A stretch of 64,000 nt of DNA from the NCBI GenBank assembly GCA_022827185.1, contig JAJDTM010000057.1, positions 233,151-297,150 on the forward strand, read 5' to 3'. Under the pieces are notes generated by a model. The model made no database searches and had not been told where the DNA came from. It was given only the letters and a program-made list of their open reading frames with translations. A program made the translations under genes and the position numbers. Source of the stretch: Candidatus Poribacteria bacterium (GTDB taxonomy: Bacteria; Poribacteria; WGA-4E; WGA-3G). Within the stretch, counting starts at the first letter, position 1. Each line of letters opens with the position of its first letter. Shown here one piece after another: positions 18,508 to 28,060 of this stretch.

Positions 18508-18607
18508 GATATTTCCTTCCATATACGACCTTTTTTATACAATACCGTAAATTTTAGTGGCAGGTTCGCAGGGAAGTATCTTTAGTCAGAACGGGACGTT
18601 CACTTTT

Positions 18608-19348
18608 TTATACGTCAAGCGGTTTCCCACGTAAGACTTCACGAGATTGGGTTGCGCCGTTGCCTGTTACGTTGTAAGCGAAGGTGTTCATCAACCGGTC
18701 ATTCAGCGAATTATTTGGTGCTGAGCCGTGGATAATCAGCGCGTTAAAAAAGACACCGTCTCCGGGTTCCATTTCAAGCGCGACGGCGTCTTCTCGTTCT
18801 TGATAGTGTCCGGGTAGAAAAACACCAAACGTCTGATGTTTGCGTTCGTGTTCCTGCAAGCCCCAATTATGGCTTCCCGGAACAAACTGAATGCAACCGT
18901 TCTCGAGGTTCGCCTCGCTGATAGCCAACTGACAGTTAATCATGACAGGTTTGTTATTGTCATTTTTCCAATAAGCGTAGTCTTGATGCCACGGGATAGC
19001 CGTTCCATCACCACCTGCTTTCGGAAGCAATTTACTATGATACAACGAAATGTTTTCACCCATCAACGCTTCCAATATATCCAACATATCATCGCAGCGA
19101 AGCAGACGATTGAGCGTTGGGCTTACCAACTCGCTGTGCATTAACTGCTTGATACGCGGCGGATGGTCGTCCGAATCATAGACTTCCCACGAAATTCCGA
19201 TGCCGTCAGTCGGTTGTTCTGCCATACGGTTATGTATATCTATGATCTCCTCCTGAATTCGCGCGATGTCTTCTGCAGAGACAAGCCCTTTTTTCAAGAG
19301 ATAGCCGTTCGTTTCATAAAATTGTTGTTCTTCGTTCGTAAGTCCCAT
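18608..19348 (-). CDS. Phytanoyl-CoA dioxygenase (PhyH) family protein
   Basis: Iron(II)/2-oxoglutarate oxygenase of 246 residues, substrate unknown. Metal ligands H121 and D123 (WHQDYAYW) and H207 (LIIHGSAPNNS), with R218 for 2-oxoglutarate. The family phrase FVPGSHNWG is present. AAGGAGAG gives a good ribosome site at the ATG. It is clearly diverged from the PhyH protein at 3493, so this is not a recent local duplication. Confidence 0.9.
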   Translation of the reverse strand: MGLTNEEQQFYETNGYLLKKGLVSAEDIARIQEEIIDIHNRMAEQPTDGIGISWEVYDSDDHPPRIKQLMHSELVSPTLNRLLRCDDMLDILEALMGENISLYHSKLLPKAGGDGTAIPWHQDYAYWKNDNNKPVMINCQLAISEANLENGCIQFVPGSHNWGLQEHERKHQTFGVFLPGHYQEREDAVALEMEPGDGVFFNALIIHGSAPNNSLNDRLMNTFAYNVTGNGATQSREVLRGKPLDV

Positions 19349-19683
19349 ACGATCTCTCCTTATGGTGTGCGTCTGCCTCCTAAATGAAATTGCACTTAAA
19401 AGTATACATCACGTTTCCAGAAAAATCAAGGGATTTCCGTTTTAATTGTCTACTTGAACGGGCACTGAGAGAAAAAAGTTTACTTTCGTTGCAGGTGCTG
19501 CTAAAATAGGATTGGTTGAGGGGACACGCCAATTCCGTGCTGCAGATACTGTCGCACCTAAATGCTTCAGGACTTGCGCACTGCAGGCGGGGTTTGAAAC
19601 CCCGACTGCAAGGGGATGCATAAGTCCTATGCTTAACACAAGTCTTGGGTACACGTCACCAAAGTGGAGATAAATTGATAGAT
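19349..19683. other. Divergent intergenic region holding a short repeat
   Basis: Separates the PhyH gene from the MazG-like gene. It contains one copy of the AGGACTTACGCA element at 19569-19628. The remaining bases show no gene and no convincing promoter. Confidence 0.5.
19569..19628. repeat. TIR element copy A (60 bp)
   Basis: AGGACTTGCGCA at the left end and TGCATAAGTCCT at the right end are imperfect inverted repeats. The core CTGCAGGCGGGG/CCCCGACTGCAG is a second palindrome, shared with copy F at 52734. Confidence 0.7.
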
Positions 19684-20022
19684 ATGGACTACACACTCGA
19701 AAATTGCCAAAAGATTGTAGATGACTGGATCCACACGCTTGGCATCCGATATTTCTCAGAATTAACCAATACTGCCATCCTCATGGAGGAAGTAGGAGAG
19801 TTAGCACGGATTATGGCGCGTCAATATGGCGAACAGAGTTTCAAGGAAAACGAGAAAGACCTTGATATTGGTGAGGAGATAGCGGATATACTGTTTGTGC
19901 TTATTTGTCTTGCGAATCAAACAGGCGTTGAACTTGAAGAGGCGTTCAAAAAAAACTTGGAGAAAAAGACCCAACGAGATAAGGAACGCCACAGCGGAAA
20001 CCCAAAACTCCAAAAAAACTGA
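19684..20022 (+). CDS. MazG-like nucleotide pyrophosphohydrolase
   Basis: A 112-residue, all-helical protein of the MazG/NTP-pyrophosphohydrolase superfamily, which hydrolyses (d)NTPs to monophosphates. The magnesium-binding acidic set is visible: EEVGEL (E35, E36, E39) and EEIADILF (E64, E65, D68). One MazG unit is present, as in the short YpjD/dimeric class. The ATG at 19684 is preferred over upstream alternatives without ribosome sites. The large TPR gene follows 34 bases later on the same strand. Confidence 0.83.
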   Translation: MDYTLENCQKIVDDWIHTLGIRYFSELTNTAILMEEVGELARIMARQYGEQSFKENEKDLDIGEEIADILFVLICLANQTGVELEEAFKKNLEKKTQRDKERHSGNPKLQKN

Positions 20023-20056
20023 GCACCAAGTAGCCGGCCATCGAAGGAGATAGACG

Positions 20057-22777
20057 ATGATACATCATAAAAAACACATATTTTGGCTGTTAAGCCTGCT
20101 TTTCGTCATCACTGGATGCACAATTTTCTCGAAAAATCCGTCTACCTCTCCAGTCGTTGACCCGTTGATTGAGCGGAATCGTCAGTGGCGCGAGCAGGTT
20201 GAAGCAGGTAATAGCGAACTCCAACAGGGAGACCTACGCGCAGCACTCGCCGCTTACGAAGCCGCCATCGCAATCCGACCCGATGCCAGCGAGGTCCAAC
20301 GCAAAATAGCCGAGATATACTTCCAACTTGAGGAATACGAAAACGCACGGAACGCATTTATTGCTTTTTTGGCACTTAAACCGAACAATATCGCAGCCCT
20401 TAACTATGTCGGATACCTCTCGGAAAAATTAAGCGACTATGCTGCGGCTGCTGAACACTATGAACGCGTTCTCACTGTTTCGGCGAACAATCTCTACGCC
20501 TTGAACCATCTCGGTTTAGCCTACAAACAACTCCAACGTTTTGATGAAGCGGTTGAAGTGCTTTACAAGGCATTAGCACTTGACCCAAAATGCGAACGTC
20601 CCGAAAGCGAAAATTTGCACAACTACTTGGGGCTAATCTATCTCGAACAAGGTAAACTCGGCGAGGCTATCGCGGAATTACGGGAATCAACTCGATTTTT
20701 TCCGACGAGTACATGGGCAAGAGAACAACTCGCTGCACTCTATGAAGATCAACAGCGTTACTTTGAGGCGCAATTGCAATACCAGCAAATCTTGGAAATT
20801 GAGCCAGACAATCTTCTCGCTTTGACACGACTCCAAGTGCTCACGCAGTTAAATCTCGGTCCGATGCAGATCACCGATGTCCCGCCTGTCACCCTCCTGA
20901 ATCCAGACGTTGAGCAGATTATCGCGAACGCGCCAGACGCGACGGACTATCCTGACGCTGACACCTTGGTTCTCTTCAATCATTTCAGTCATGATGTGCT
21001 ACCCACAGGACAGTCGCGTTACACGACGCACCAAGTCGTTAAAATCCTCACCGAAAGAGGCATCCAGAAATACGGGGACATTGCTATCCCTTACCAACCC
21101 ACCGCACAAAATATTGGAGTGAACATCGCAAGAACAATCACACCGGAAGGCGCAGTCCTACAACCACCGGATGAAGCGTTTAACGACGTAACGCCACCCG
21201 GATTATTGTCCTACAACCTTTATTCCGACGCTATGTGGAGGGTAATTTCAATGGTGGGTCTCACACCGGGGGTCTGCATCGAGTATCAGGTGACGCTTGA
21301 GGATAAAGTCCCTAGCGGTGAGACGTGGATTACAGGGGGATACAATTTTCAAGCAACAGAGACGACATTGGAAACCGTCTACGCGCTTCAGATGCCGAAA
21401 ACATGGCACTTTGAATGGGAAATCGCGAACGACGCAAATCCGAAAGAGCCTGAGGTGTCCTACACAGAAAATGATACCGTCGTCCATATCTGGAAATACG
21501 ATGAAGTGTCCGCACTGATACTCGAAGAAGGGATGCCGCATATTAACGACATTGTGCCGCGTTTACGCTATACTTCGATTGAAAGTTGGGATAACGTCTA
21601 CACCTGGTATAAAGAACTTGCGAAAGGGAGATATACCCCGGATGCTGATATCGAGGAGAAGGTCCAGCAGCTAACCAGAAATCTGACGACAGAAGCGGCA
21701 AAGATCCGTGCTATCTACCAATGTGTCGCCACAAATATCCGATACGTCGGTATTGAACTTGGGCAGAGTGCTTACCAACCTACACCTGCCACCGAAGTTT
21801 TCCAAATGCAGTATGGCGATTGCAAAGATAAGACCACGCTCCTCATTTCAATGTTGGATTTGGTTGGTATCAAGGCGTATCCTGTCCTGATGGGGCTTGC
21901 ACCCCACGAACGTGTAGATACAACACTGCCAGTGCTTAGCCAGTTTAACCACATGATTGCCGCAATTCCTACAGGACCAGATACTTATATATGGTTGGAT
22001 CCCACAGCCTCAACTTGTGGTTATGGCAACCTACCGCATAATGCACAAGGACGGACAGGACTCCTCATTTCCGATACACGCGGCGAATTTGTGGTGACCC
22101 CTATTTCCCCCGCGGCATCCAACCGACTTGTCAGCACAACAGAATTGACGCTTGACAACGAAGGCAGTGTCCAAGGTACACTGTCCATCCAGGCAAACGG
22201 ACAGTATGACTTAGATACACGATGGGCGTATCAACAGATACATCCCATGGCACGGAAAACTACCTTAGCGACTGAACTCAGTCAGCAATTTCCGGGAATC
22301 CAGATAATGTGGCACGAAATATCTGATCTCCGTGATCTAAACGCACCCGTCACAATCAACCTCGGTTTCCGTGTTGAGAATTATGGAACGTGGGTAGGAA
22401 ATGACATGCTACTGCCTTTACCCATCGATGAATTCGCCGACTATGCTGAAACCTTTGCCAACGAACAGCGCACCTATTCGTTAGATTTCGGATACCCAAT
22501 GGAAATTGAAAAGACAATCCGCATCCAGATGCCAAAGGGGTGGACAGTTACGCTGCCAAAGGACATTCATTACACGATAGGGAGCGCAGAACTGAATAGG
22601 CAGTACAGACAGGTTGAGAATACTATTACTTACCGACTCATGTTCACCCTTAAGAATCGGATACTTCCAGCAGAGGCGTATTCAGCAGCAAGATCGCTTT
22701 TTACGTCGCTTGCGAGCGAGGATGGGAGTCATGTACTGTTAAACACGGGGGGTGGCGATCACATGTCGCGAAAATGA
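20057..22777 (+). CDS. TPR - DUF3857 - transglutaminase-like lipoprotein
   Basis: A 906-residue predicted lipoprotein (lipobox VITGC, C21). Residues about 45-265 form six or so TPR repeats. Residues about 300-500 match the DUF3857 beta domain, and 540-660 a transglutaminase-like papain fold with intact triad C589 (YGDCKDKT), H632 (FNHMIAA) and D648 (WLDPTA). The remainder is DUF3858-like. Proteins of this design are common in Bacteroidetes and related phyla; the substrate is unknown, but a periplasmic peptidase or crosslinking activity is plausible. AAGGAGAT precedes the ATG. Confidence 0.87.
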   Translation: MIHHKKHIFWLLSLLFVITGCTIFSKNPSTSPVVDPLIERNRQWREQVEAGNSELQQGDLRAALAAYEAAIAIRPDASEVQRKIAEIYFQLEEYENARNAFIAFLALKPNNIAALNYVGYLSEKLSDYAAAAEHYERVLTVSANNLYALNHLGLAYKQLQRFDEAVEVLYKALALDPKCERPESENLHNYLGLIYLEQGKLGEAIAELRESTRFFPTSTWAREQLAALYEDQQRYFEAQLQYQQILEIEPDNLLALTRLQVLTQLNLGPMQITDVPPVTLLNPDVEQIIANAPDATDYPDADTLVLFNHFSHDVLPTGQSRYTTHQVVKILTERGIQKYGDIAIPYQPTAQNIGVNIARTITPEGAVLQPPDEAFNDVTPPGLLSYNLYSDAMWRVISMVGLTPGVCIEYQVTLEDKVPSGETWITGGYNFQATETTLETVYALQMPKTWHFEWEIANDANPKEPEVSYTENDTVVHIWKYDEVSALILEEGMPHINDIVPRLRYTSIESWDNVYTWYKELAKGRYTPDADIEEKVQQLTRNLTTEAAKIRAIYQCVATNIRYVGIELGQSAYQPTPATEVFQMQYGDCKDKTTLLISMLDLVGIKAYPVLMGLAPHERVDTTLPVLSQFNHMIAAIPTGPDTYIWLDPTASTCGYGNLPHNAQGRTGLLISDTRGEFVVTPISPAASNRLVSTTELTLDNEGSVQGTLSIQANGQYDLDTRWAYQQIHPMARKTTLATELSQQFPGIQIMWHEISDLRDLNAPVTINLGFRVENYGTWVGNDMLLPLPIDEFADYAETFANEQRTYSLDFGYPMEIEKTIRIQMPKGWTVTLPKDIHYTIGSAELNRQYRQVENTITYRLMFTLKNRILPAEAYSAARSLFTSLASEDGSHVLLNTGGGDHMSRK

Positions 22778-22821
22778 CGGCTACTCGGTTTTCAACAAGC
22801 CAGGACTGTAGTGAGCCGCAA

Positions 22822-23424
22822 TTAACCCTTGACATACTTCCAGCCATCAACTATGACGGGAAGTCCGCGGATTAAGCACATAGCGACAGTCACGACAGAG
22901 AGTATTACACCCGTCAATTCCAAGCCGACAACCAATTCTGGGTAGATACCGGAATTTTTGAAAGCGATGAGACCGCCGAGATAGACAAAGGCTATTGTTT
23001 TCGCAATGCCATAGATGCTACGACTCACTCGCGAACTCGTAAGCGCACGCGTCCATTTTGAAGACATCATCGTGTTTTCGCCAAAGGCAGTCTTGCCTTG
23101 TGCAAAGGCAGCACTTCGCAAACCATCTGTAAAAAAACCGCGAGCGATCACAATGACGGGAATCCAGAACGGGATCAATCCGACGACGGCGAAGTAAACC
23201 CAGAAGATACATTCCACAATCCGGTCGCCAATGATGTCAAACAGCGCACCGAAATCAGATGTTTGGTTCAGTTTTCGAGCAACATAACCGTCAACCGCGT
23301 CAAGAAACAGGATCAAACCGATCAACCCGGCAAGCAAAATATCCAGATAGACGTGATGTCCAAAGAGGGAGATCACAACAAAGACGAGGATCAGGCGGAA
23401 GAGCGTAATTAAATTAGCAATCAT
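22822..23424 (-). CDS. CDP-alcohol phosphatidyltransferase (PgsA-like)
   Basis: A 200-residue membrane enzyme with the signature DAVDGYVARKLNQ then DFGALFDIIGDR, i.e. D-x2-DG-x2-AR-x8-G-x3-D-x3-D. The opening MIANLITLFRLILV matches the (P)NxLTxxR start of phosphatidylglycerophosphate synthases, so PgsA is the most likely identity. AAAGGAG precedes the ATG at 23424; earlier in-frame starts lack such a site. A second, differently styled member of the family is at 14652. Confidence 0.85.
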   Translation of the reverse strand: MIANLITLFRLILVFVVISLFGHHVYLDILLAGLIGLILFLDAVDGYVARKLNQTSDFGALFDIIGDRIVECIFWVYFAVVGLIPFWIPVIVIARGFFTDGLRSAAFAQGKTAFGENTMMSSKWTRALTSSRVSRSIYGIAKTIAFVYLGGLIAFKNSGIYPELVVGLELTGVILSVVTVAMCLIRGLPVIVDGWKYVKG

Positions 23425-23473
23425 GGTTTCACTCCTTTGTTGGATGAGGTTCCCGTGTTGTAACATTTTCGCT

Positions 23474-23542
23474 CGTAGGGGCTGGGTTACCCAGCCCCTA
23501 CGAACAACCGCGTGTCCAAATAATTATAGGCTTTACTATAAT
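23474..23542. repeat. REP-like palindrome, copy 1
   Basis: A 29-bp near-perfect palindrome (arms CGTAGGGGCTGGG/CCCAGCCCCTACG, loop TTA) followed by CCGCGTGTCCAAATAATTAT. The same palindrome plus tail recurs at 63300. It sits between divergent genes. Confidence 0.8.
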
Positions 23543-23603
23543 ATTAACATACTGAATCATCGAAAACAACATTAATTTTCCAAACGAAAGAGGTGCTTGT
23601 TCT

Positions 23604-25208
23604 ATGCACGAAAACAGAAAACCGAATATCGTCCTCATTTTGAACGACGATATGGGTTTTTCCGACTTAGGCTGCTACGGCGGCGAAGTCCACACCCCAA
23701 ATCTTGACCGGCTCGCTACTGGCGGGCTGCGGTTTACGCAATTTTACAATACCGCACGCTGCTGTCCGTCCCGTGCCTCTATGCTTACCGGACTACATCC
23801 CCACCAGACAGGTGTCGGACACATGATGGGCGACGATGGACTTGAAGGCTATCGCGGGGACCTCAATGACCGCTGTATGACTATTGCTGATGCAGTTCGT
23901 TCAGAAGGGTACGGCACGTATATGAGCGGCAAATGGCATATCTCACGCCACACGGGACCCGATGGACCTAAGCATAGCTGGCCCTGCCAACGTGGGTTTG
24001 ACGAGTATTACGGTATCATCACGGGTGCCGCAAACTTCTGGAAACCGAACACGCTCACGCGCAACAATACCCGTATCCAACATGATGAACTCCCGGAAGG
24101 ATACTTCTTCACGGATGCTGTTAGCGATGAAGCAGCGACGTATATCCAAAACCACGTTGACAAGACACCCGAACATCCGTTCTTTACCTATGTCGCTTAT
24201 ACGGCACCGCATTGGCCCCTGCATGCACACGAAGAAGACATCGCACGCTACAACGGACGTTTTGCTGCAGGGTGGGACGAACTCCGAGAAGAACGGCTCT
24301 CACGGATGCGAGAGATGAAAATTTTAGATGAGACGTGGCAGCTTACCGCACGAGATCCATCGCAGCTACCTTGGAGCGAGGCGGAATATAAAGAGTGGAA
24401 TCAACGCCGAATGGAGGTGTACGCAGCACAAATCACCCGGATGGATACGGGCATCGGAAGGATTATTGATACGTTAGAAGAGACCGGACAACTCGACAAC
24501 ACGCTCATCTTATTTTTAGCTGATAACGGCGGTTGTGCTGAAGAACTTGGCGGACCGCCCGCGAAACGCGACACTGACTCACTCATCAGCACAGAGACCA
24601 CCTCCGATGGAAAACCTGTCTATCGGGGTAACGATCCCACTATCATGCCGGGACCCGAGACGACTTATCAGAGTTACGGCATTCCGTGGGCGAACCTGTC
24701 CAATACGCCGTTCCGATTGTACAAGCACTGGGTACATGAAGGCGGTATCGCTACCCCCTTGATCGCACATTGGCCGGATGCCATAAAAGCCGCCGGCGAG
24801 CTACGCCATCAACCCGGGCAACTGCCAGACATCATGGCGACATGCCTTGAGGTTTCAGGCGCGACGTATCCTGAAGAACATAATGGAAAACCTGTTTTGC
24901 CGTTAGAGGGAACAAGTTTAGTACCGATTTTTGATGGAAAGGATAACGGTAAAGAAGTACTTTATTGGGAACACGAAGGGAATTGCGCCGTCCGTCAAGA
25001 TAACTGGAAACTGGTTTGTAAGTTCCCGGGGGATTGGGAACTCTACGATCTGGAAGCGGAACGGACAGAAATTAACGATCTCGCCGCTAAGCAGCCACAG
25101 AAACTTGAAGAACTTGCTGGACTTTACCGAGACTGGGCAGATCGCTGTTTTATCTACCCGTGGGACAAACTCCAAGAACACCGCAGACAGCATCGTCATC
25201 AGCGGTAA
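23604..25208 (+). CDS. Sulfatase (FGly-dependent, S1 family)
   Basis: A 534-residue arylsulfatase-type hydrolase of sulfate esters. The metal-binding opening NIVLILNDDMGFSDLGCYGG and the formylglycine signature CCPSRASMLTG (C53 would be converted to formylglycine) are intact. KWHI, a typical substrate/sulfate-binding segment, and LFLADNGG, with Asp and Asn metal ligands, are also present. No signal peptide is evident, suggesting a cytoplasmic enzyme unless the start is misassigned. AGAGGTG precedes the ATG. It is one of five sulfatases in the window and belongs to a different subgroup from the tandem pair at 26370 and 28061. Confidence 0.93.
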   Translation: MHENRKPNIVLILNDDMGFSDLGCYGGEVHTPNLDRLATGGLRFTQFYNTARCCPSRASMLTGLHPHQTGVGHMMGDDGLEGYRGDLNDRCMTIADAVRSEGYGTYMSGKWHISRHTGPDGPKHSWPCQRGFDEYYGIITGAANFWKPNTLTRNNTRIQHDELPEGYFFTDAVSDEAATYIQNHVDKTPEHPFFTYVAYTAPHWPLHAHEEDIARYNGRFAAGWDELREERLSRMREMKILDETWQLTARDPSQLPWSEAEYKEWNQRRMEVYAAQITRMDTGIGRIIDTLEETGQLDNTLILFLADNGGCAEELGGPPAKRDTDSLISTETTSDGKPVYRGNDPTIMPGPETTYQSYGIPWANLSNTPFRLYKHWVHEGGIATPLIAHWPDAIKAAGELRHQPGQLPDIMATCLEVSGATYPEEHNGKPVLPLEGTSLVPIFDGKDNGKEVLYWEHEGNCAVRQDNWKLVCKFPGDWELYDLEAERTEINDLAAKQPQKLEELAGLYRDWADRCFIYPWDKLQEHRRQHRHQR

Positions 25209-25216
25209 AAAATTAT

Positions 25217-25253
25217 ACGGTTTGGGCAGGTCCCTGTGCCTGCCCATCACCGT
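25217..25253 (-). terminator. Terminator hairpin between convergent genes
   Basis: ACGGT and ACCGT outer arms with a GGGCAGG/CCTGCCC inner stem. Read on the minus strand it is followed shortly by a six-T run (complement of 25206-25211), so it fits as the terminator of the lactonase gene. Confidence 0.65.
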
Positions 25254-25260
25254 AAAAAAG

Positions 25261-26355
25261 TTAACTACACGCCAACATCTTTAAACAGACAGGTGTCGGC
25301 ACCTCTGCTATAGCCCCCGTTGCATTCAACTCACCCGTTTCAACGTCAATAGCGAACGTAACGACCGTGTCCGTCTGCTGGTTGGCGGCAAAGAGGAAGG
25401 TGCCTTCCGGATTCAGTCCGAAGTTCCGAGGTGTCTCTCCTTGTGTCGATTCATAGCCGATAGGACTCAGCATGCCCGTTTCCGCATCAATCGCGCAAAT
25501 AGCGATACTGTCATGTCCACGATTTGATCCGTACAGGAATTTCCCGGAAGGATGAACGTGAATATCCGCACAATGGCTGGTGCCATCGAAATCATCGGGA
25601 AGCGTGGAAATCGTTTGGAATTCAGAGAGTGTTCCCGCCTTCGCATCGTATCGAAAAGCAGTGAAGGTAGAATCTATTTCATTAATTACATAGGCATACT
25701 TTCCATTCGGATGGAAATCGAAATGCCGAGGTCCCGCGCCGGGTTGCACACGTGCCCACGGTTGCGTATTAGGCGTGAGTTTCCCATTTTTGGCATCTAA
25801 TTGGTAGATGAGCACTTTATCAAGTCCGAGATCGGGTGAAAAAGCGTAGCGGTTACCCGGATCAATCATAATGGCGTGGGCGTGCGGTTCCATCTGTCGT
25901 TGCGGATTAACACTGGATCCCTGATGCTGCACAAAATCGGAGGCTTCACCGAGCCTGCCATCCGATTCAATCGGAAAAGCGGTAACACTTCCACCACCGT
26001 AATTTGCCACGAGCAGACATTTACCGGTCGAGTCCACACTGAGGTGACACGGTGCACCACCACCGGTTGCGCGTTGGTTGAGATAACTAAGTTCACCTGT
26101 CTCTTTATGGATGTAAAATGCCGTGACCGCCCCGCTGGCTTTGCCTTCAAACTCGTTAAGTTCGTTGACGGCATAGAGATACTGTCCGCTCGGGTGTATC
26201 TCTACAAATGACGGATTCTCAACGCCTGTTATCTTGCTACTATATTCCAATGCCCCCGTCGCGCCATCTAAGCGATAGACGTAAATCCCTTCGCTATTTC
26301 CATGCGTATAGGTGCCAACATAAACGAAATAGTCTTGGCTATTCTGTTGCGCCAT
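25261..26355 (-). CDS. Lactonase-type seven-bladed beta-propeller
   Basis: A 364-residue protein of the YbhE/6-phosphogluconolactonase propeller family. Repeating blade phrases such as IHPSGQYLYAVNE, VDSTGKCLLVANYGGG, FHPNGKYAYVINE and VHPSGKFLYGSNRG are typical. The HAHAI segment near the middle holds the conserved histidines of the family. It starts 14 bases after the stop of the upstream sulfatase, so both are probably co-transcribed. In this setting it may open a sugar lactone produced by the nearby dehydrogenases; that is inference. Confidence 0.87.
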   Translation of the reverse strand: MAQQNSQDYFVYVGTYTHGNSEGIYVYRLDGATGALEYSSKITGVENPSFVEIHPSGQYLYAVNELNEFEGKASGAVTAFYIHKETGELSYLNQRATGGGAPCHLSVDSTGKCLLVANYGGGSVTAFPIESDGRLGEASDFVQHQGSSVNPQRQMEPHAHAIMIDPGNRYAFSPDLGLDKVLIYQLDAKNGKLTPNTQPWARVQPGAGPRHFDFHPNGKYAYVINEIDSTFTAFRYDAKAGTLSEFQTISTLPDDFDGTSHCADIHVHPSGKFLYGSNRGHDSIAICAIDAETGMLSPIGYESTQGETPRNFGLNPEGTFLFAANQQTDTVVTFAIDVETGELNATGAIAEVPTPVCLKMLACS

Positions 26356-26369
26356 TATTGATGATCTCC

Positions 26370-27980
26370 TTATGAAATTTTGAGATGAATTGTTCTCTCT
26401 TCGCTTTCACTATAACCGATGCGAATTGCTTTCGCGCGTACGCTTGTTTCGCCCTTTGGTAGACGCAGTGGATCCGTATACAACTGCCAACGCGCATCAT
26501 CGCCTTGTTCTGTCGTGTAGGCAATAGATGCCCCTTGCGTGGAGCAGTGGAGTTGTAAAACAAGCGGAGCTGCCCATTCACCAACCCGATGTGCTACCTC
26601 TGTGCCCGGATGTTCGGCGTTAATCGGAATAAAAATCGGAGCCGCCGTTTGAGGTTGTGTGCCATCTGGATACCACGTTGCAACCATCTGTTCTTCCGGG
26701 ATGTTCCCCATGTCCCCAAATTCGGACTGCCACTGTGCCAACGCCTCGCGCATCCGTTGTAAGACATCTTGATGCCCAGCGTCTTCTGCCAAATTGTTGA
26801 GTTCGTACCTATCGTTTTCAGTGTCATAAAGTTCTTCAACCGGACGCGGAGATTGGAACATCACCGCCTGATCGCCTTCCAATTCACCGGCGGCATACAA
26901 TCGCCACATCTCCTGCATGACTGGGTGCCGATTACGATACGGGATCCAAAGCAGATACGGTTTTTCGGGGTAATAATTTTTGATGTATTTATACCGCTTA
27001 TCACGGACGGCGCGCATCATATCGTAAGATTCATCGTACCGATCGCGCGTCGCGAAGATATAGTCGCGTTCTATCTTCTCGGGGCCGAGGAAAGATTGCC
27101 CTTGTAGATGTGCCGGGGCCTGCACGCCACAGAGTGAAAGCACCGTTGGTCCGAGGTCAATCAAACTCACAAGTTGCTCACTGACGCTATCGGGACTCAG
27201 GGTGCCGGGCCAGCGGACAATCAATGGGATACGGATACCAGCATCGTAGGGCCACCGTTTTCCGCGTGGAAGTCCTTCGCCGTGGTCGCTCCAAAGAAAG
27301 ACAATGGTATTCTCCGCAAGACCATCTTCTTCGAGCTGATCTAACAACTTACCGACGCGGGCATCGGCAGTCGCAAGGTTATCGTATTGCCGTGCTAATG
27401 CTTGCCGTGCTTTTGGTGTATTTGGTAGGTAGGGCGGTAACTGGACGTCATCGGGATTCGTGGTCGTCGTTAACGGACGATCCTCCCGTTCCCACATACC
27501 GCTCTCATGCGTGACAGTCGGATTGAAGACCGAAAAGAAAGGTTGTCCTGCGTCGCGGTTCCGCCAGTGTGCGGTGTTGTCGGATTCATCCCACGCTGTG
27601 ATGGGTGGCGTAAATTGATAGTCGGTTTTGCTATTATTTGTACAATAATAGCCCGCCCCTCGGAGATATTCTGTGAAAGTCTTGACGTAAGGTGGTGGGA
27701 CTGCGGAATAGGGTGTTGGCATGTCAGGTGTGTTTGGGTTCGTATGCCGCGTCCGCATGTGGTGTGTACCAATGGAGGTCTGGTACATACTGGTAATAAT
27801 TGCAGAACGACTCGGGGCGCAGACCCCGGCAGTCGAAAACGCATTCGGAAACCGGCATCCGCCTGCAGCGAGCCGATCAACGTTCGGTGTACGCGCAAGC
27901 GCGTCCCCATAACAACCGAAGCGTGGTGTCGTATCCTCTAACGAAATCCAAAGAATGTTCGGACGATCTGGTGTATTCAT
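26370..27980 (-). CDS. Sulfatase, tandem copy 1
   Basis: A 536-residue sulfatase with opening NILWISLEDTTPRFGCYGD, FGly signature CAPSRSAIIT (C54) and LWSDHGEGLPRGKRW metal/substrate segment. The C-terminal 70 residues (after NAEHPGTE) add a chitobiase/FN3-like extension with the phrase STQGASIAYTTEQGDDARW. It is highly similar over its whole length, and identical in length, to the gene at 28061, so the two arose by tandem duplication. The style resembles heparan N-sulfatase-like (SGSH) members. Confidence 0.93.
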   Translation of the reverse strand: MNTPDRPNILWISLEDTTPRFGCYGDALARTPNVDRLAAGGCRFPNAFSTAGVCAPSRSAIITSMYQTSIGTHHMRTRHTNPNTPDMPTPYSAVPPPYVKTFTEYLRGAGYYCTNNSKTDYQFTPPITAWDESDNTAHWRNRDAGQPFFSVFNPTVTHESGMWEREDRPLTTTTNPDDVQLPPYLPNTPKARQALARQYDNLATADARVGKLLDQLEEDGLAENTIVFLWSDHGEGLPRGKRWPYDAGIRIPLIVRWPGTLSPDSVSEQLVSLIDLGPTVLSLCGVQAPAHLQGQSFLGPEKIERDYIFATRDRYDESYDMMRAVRDKRYKYIKNYYPEKPYLLWIPYRNRHPVMQEMWRLYAAGELEGDQAVMFQSPRPVEELYDTENDRYELNNLAEDAGHQDVLQRMREALAQWQSEFGDMGNIPEEQMVATWYPDGTQPQTAAPIFIPINAEHPGTEVAHRVGEWAAPLVLQLHCSTQGASIAYTTEQGDDARWQLYTDPLRLPKGETSVRAKAIRIGYSESEERTIHLKIS

Positions 27981-28060
27981 TACAACTCCCAGTTTTTGGC
28001 AACGATTTTACCCTAAACAGCGATTTAAGTCAATAGAGTCGTCTAAGCATTCAGGGTCAT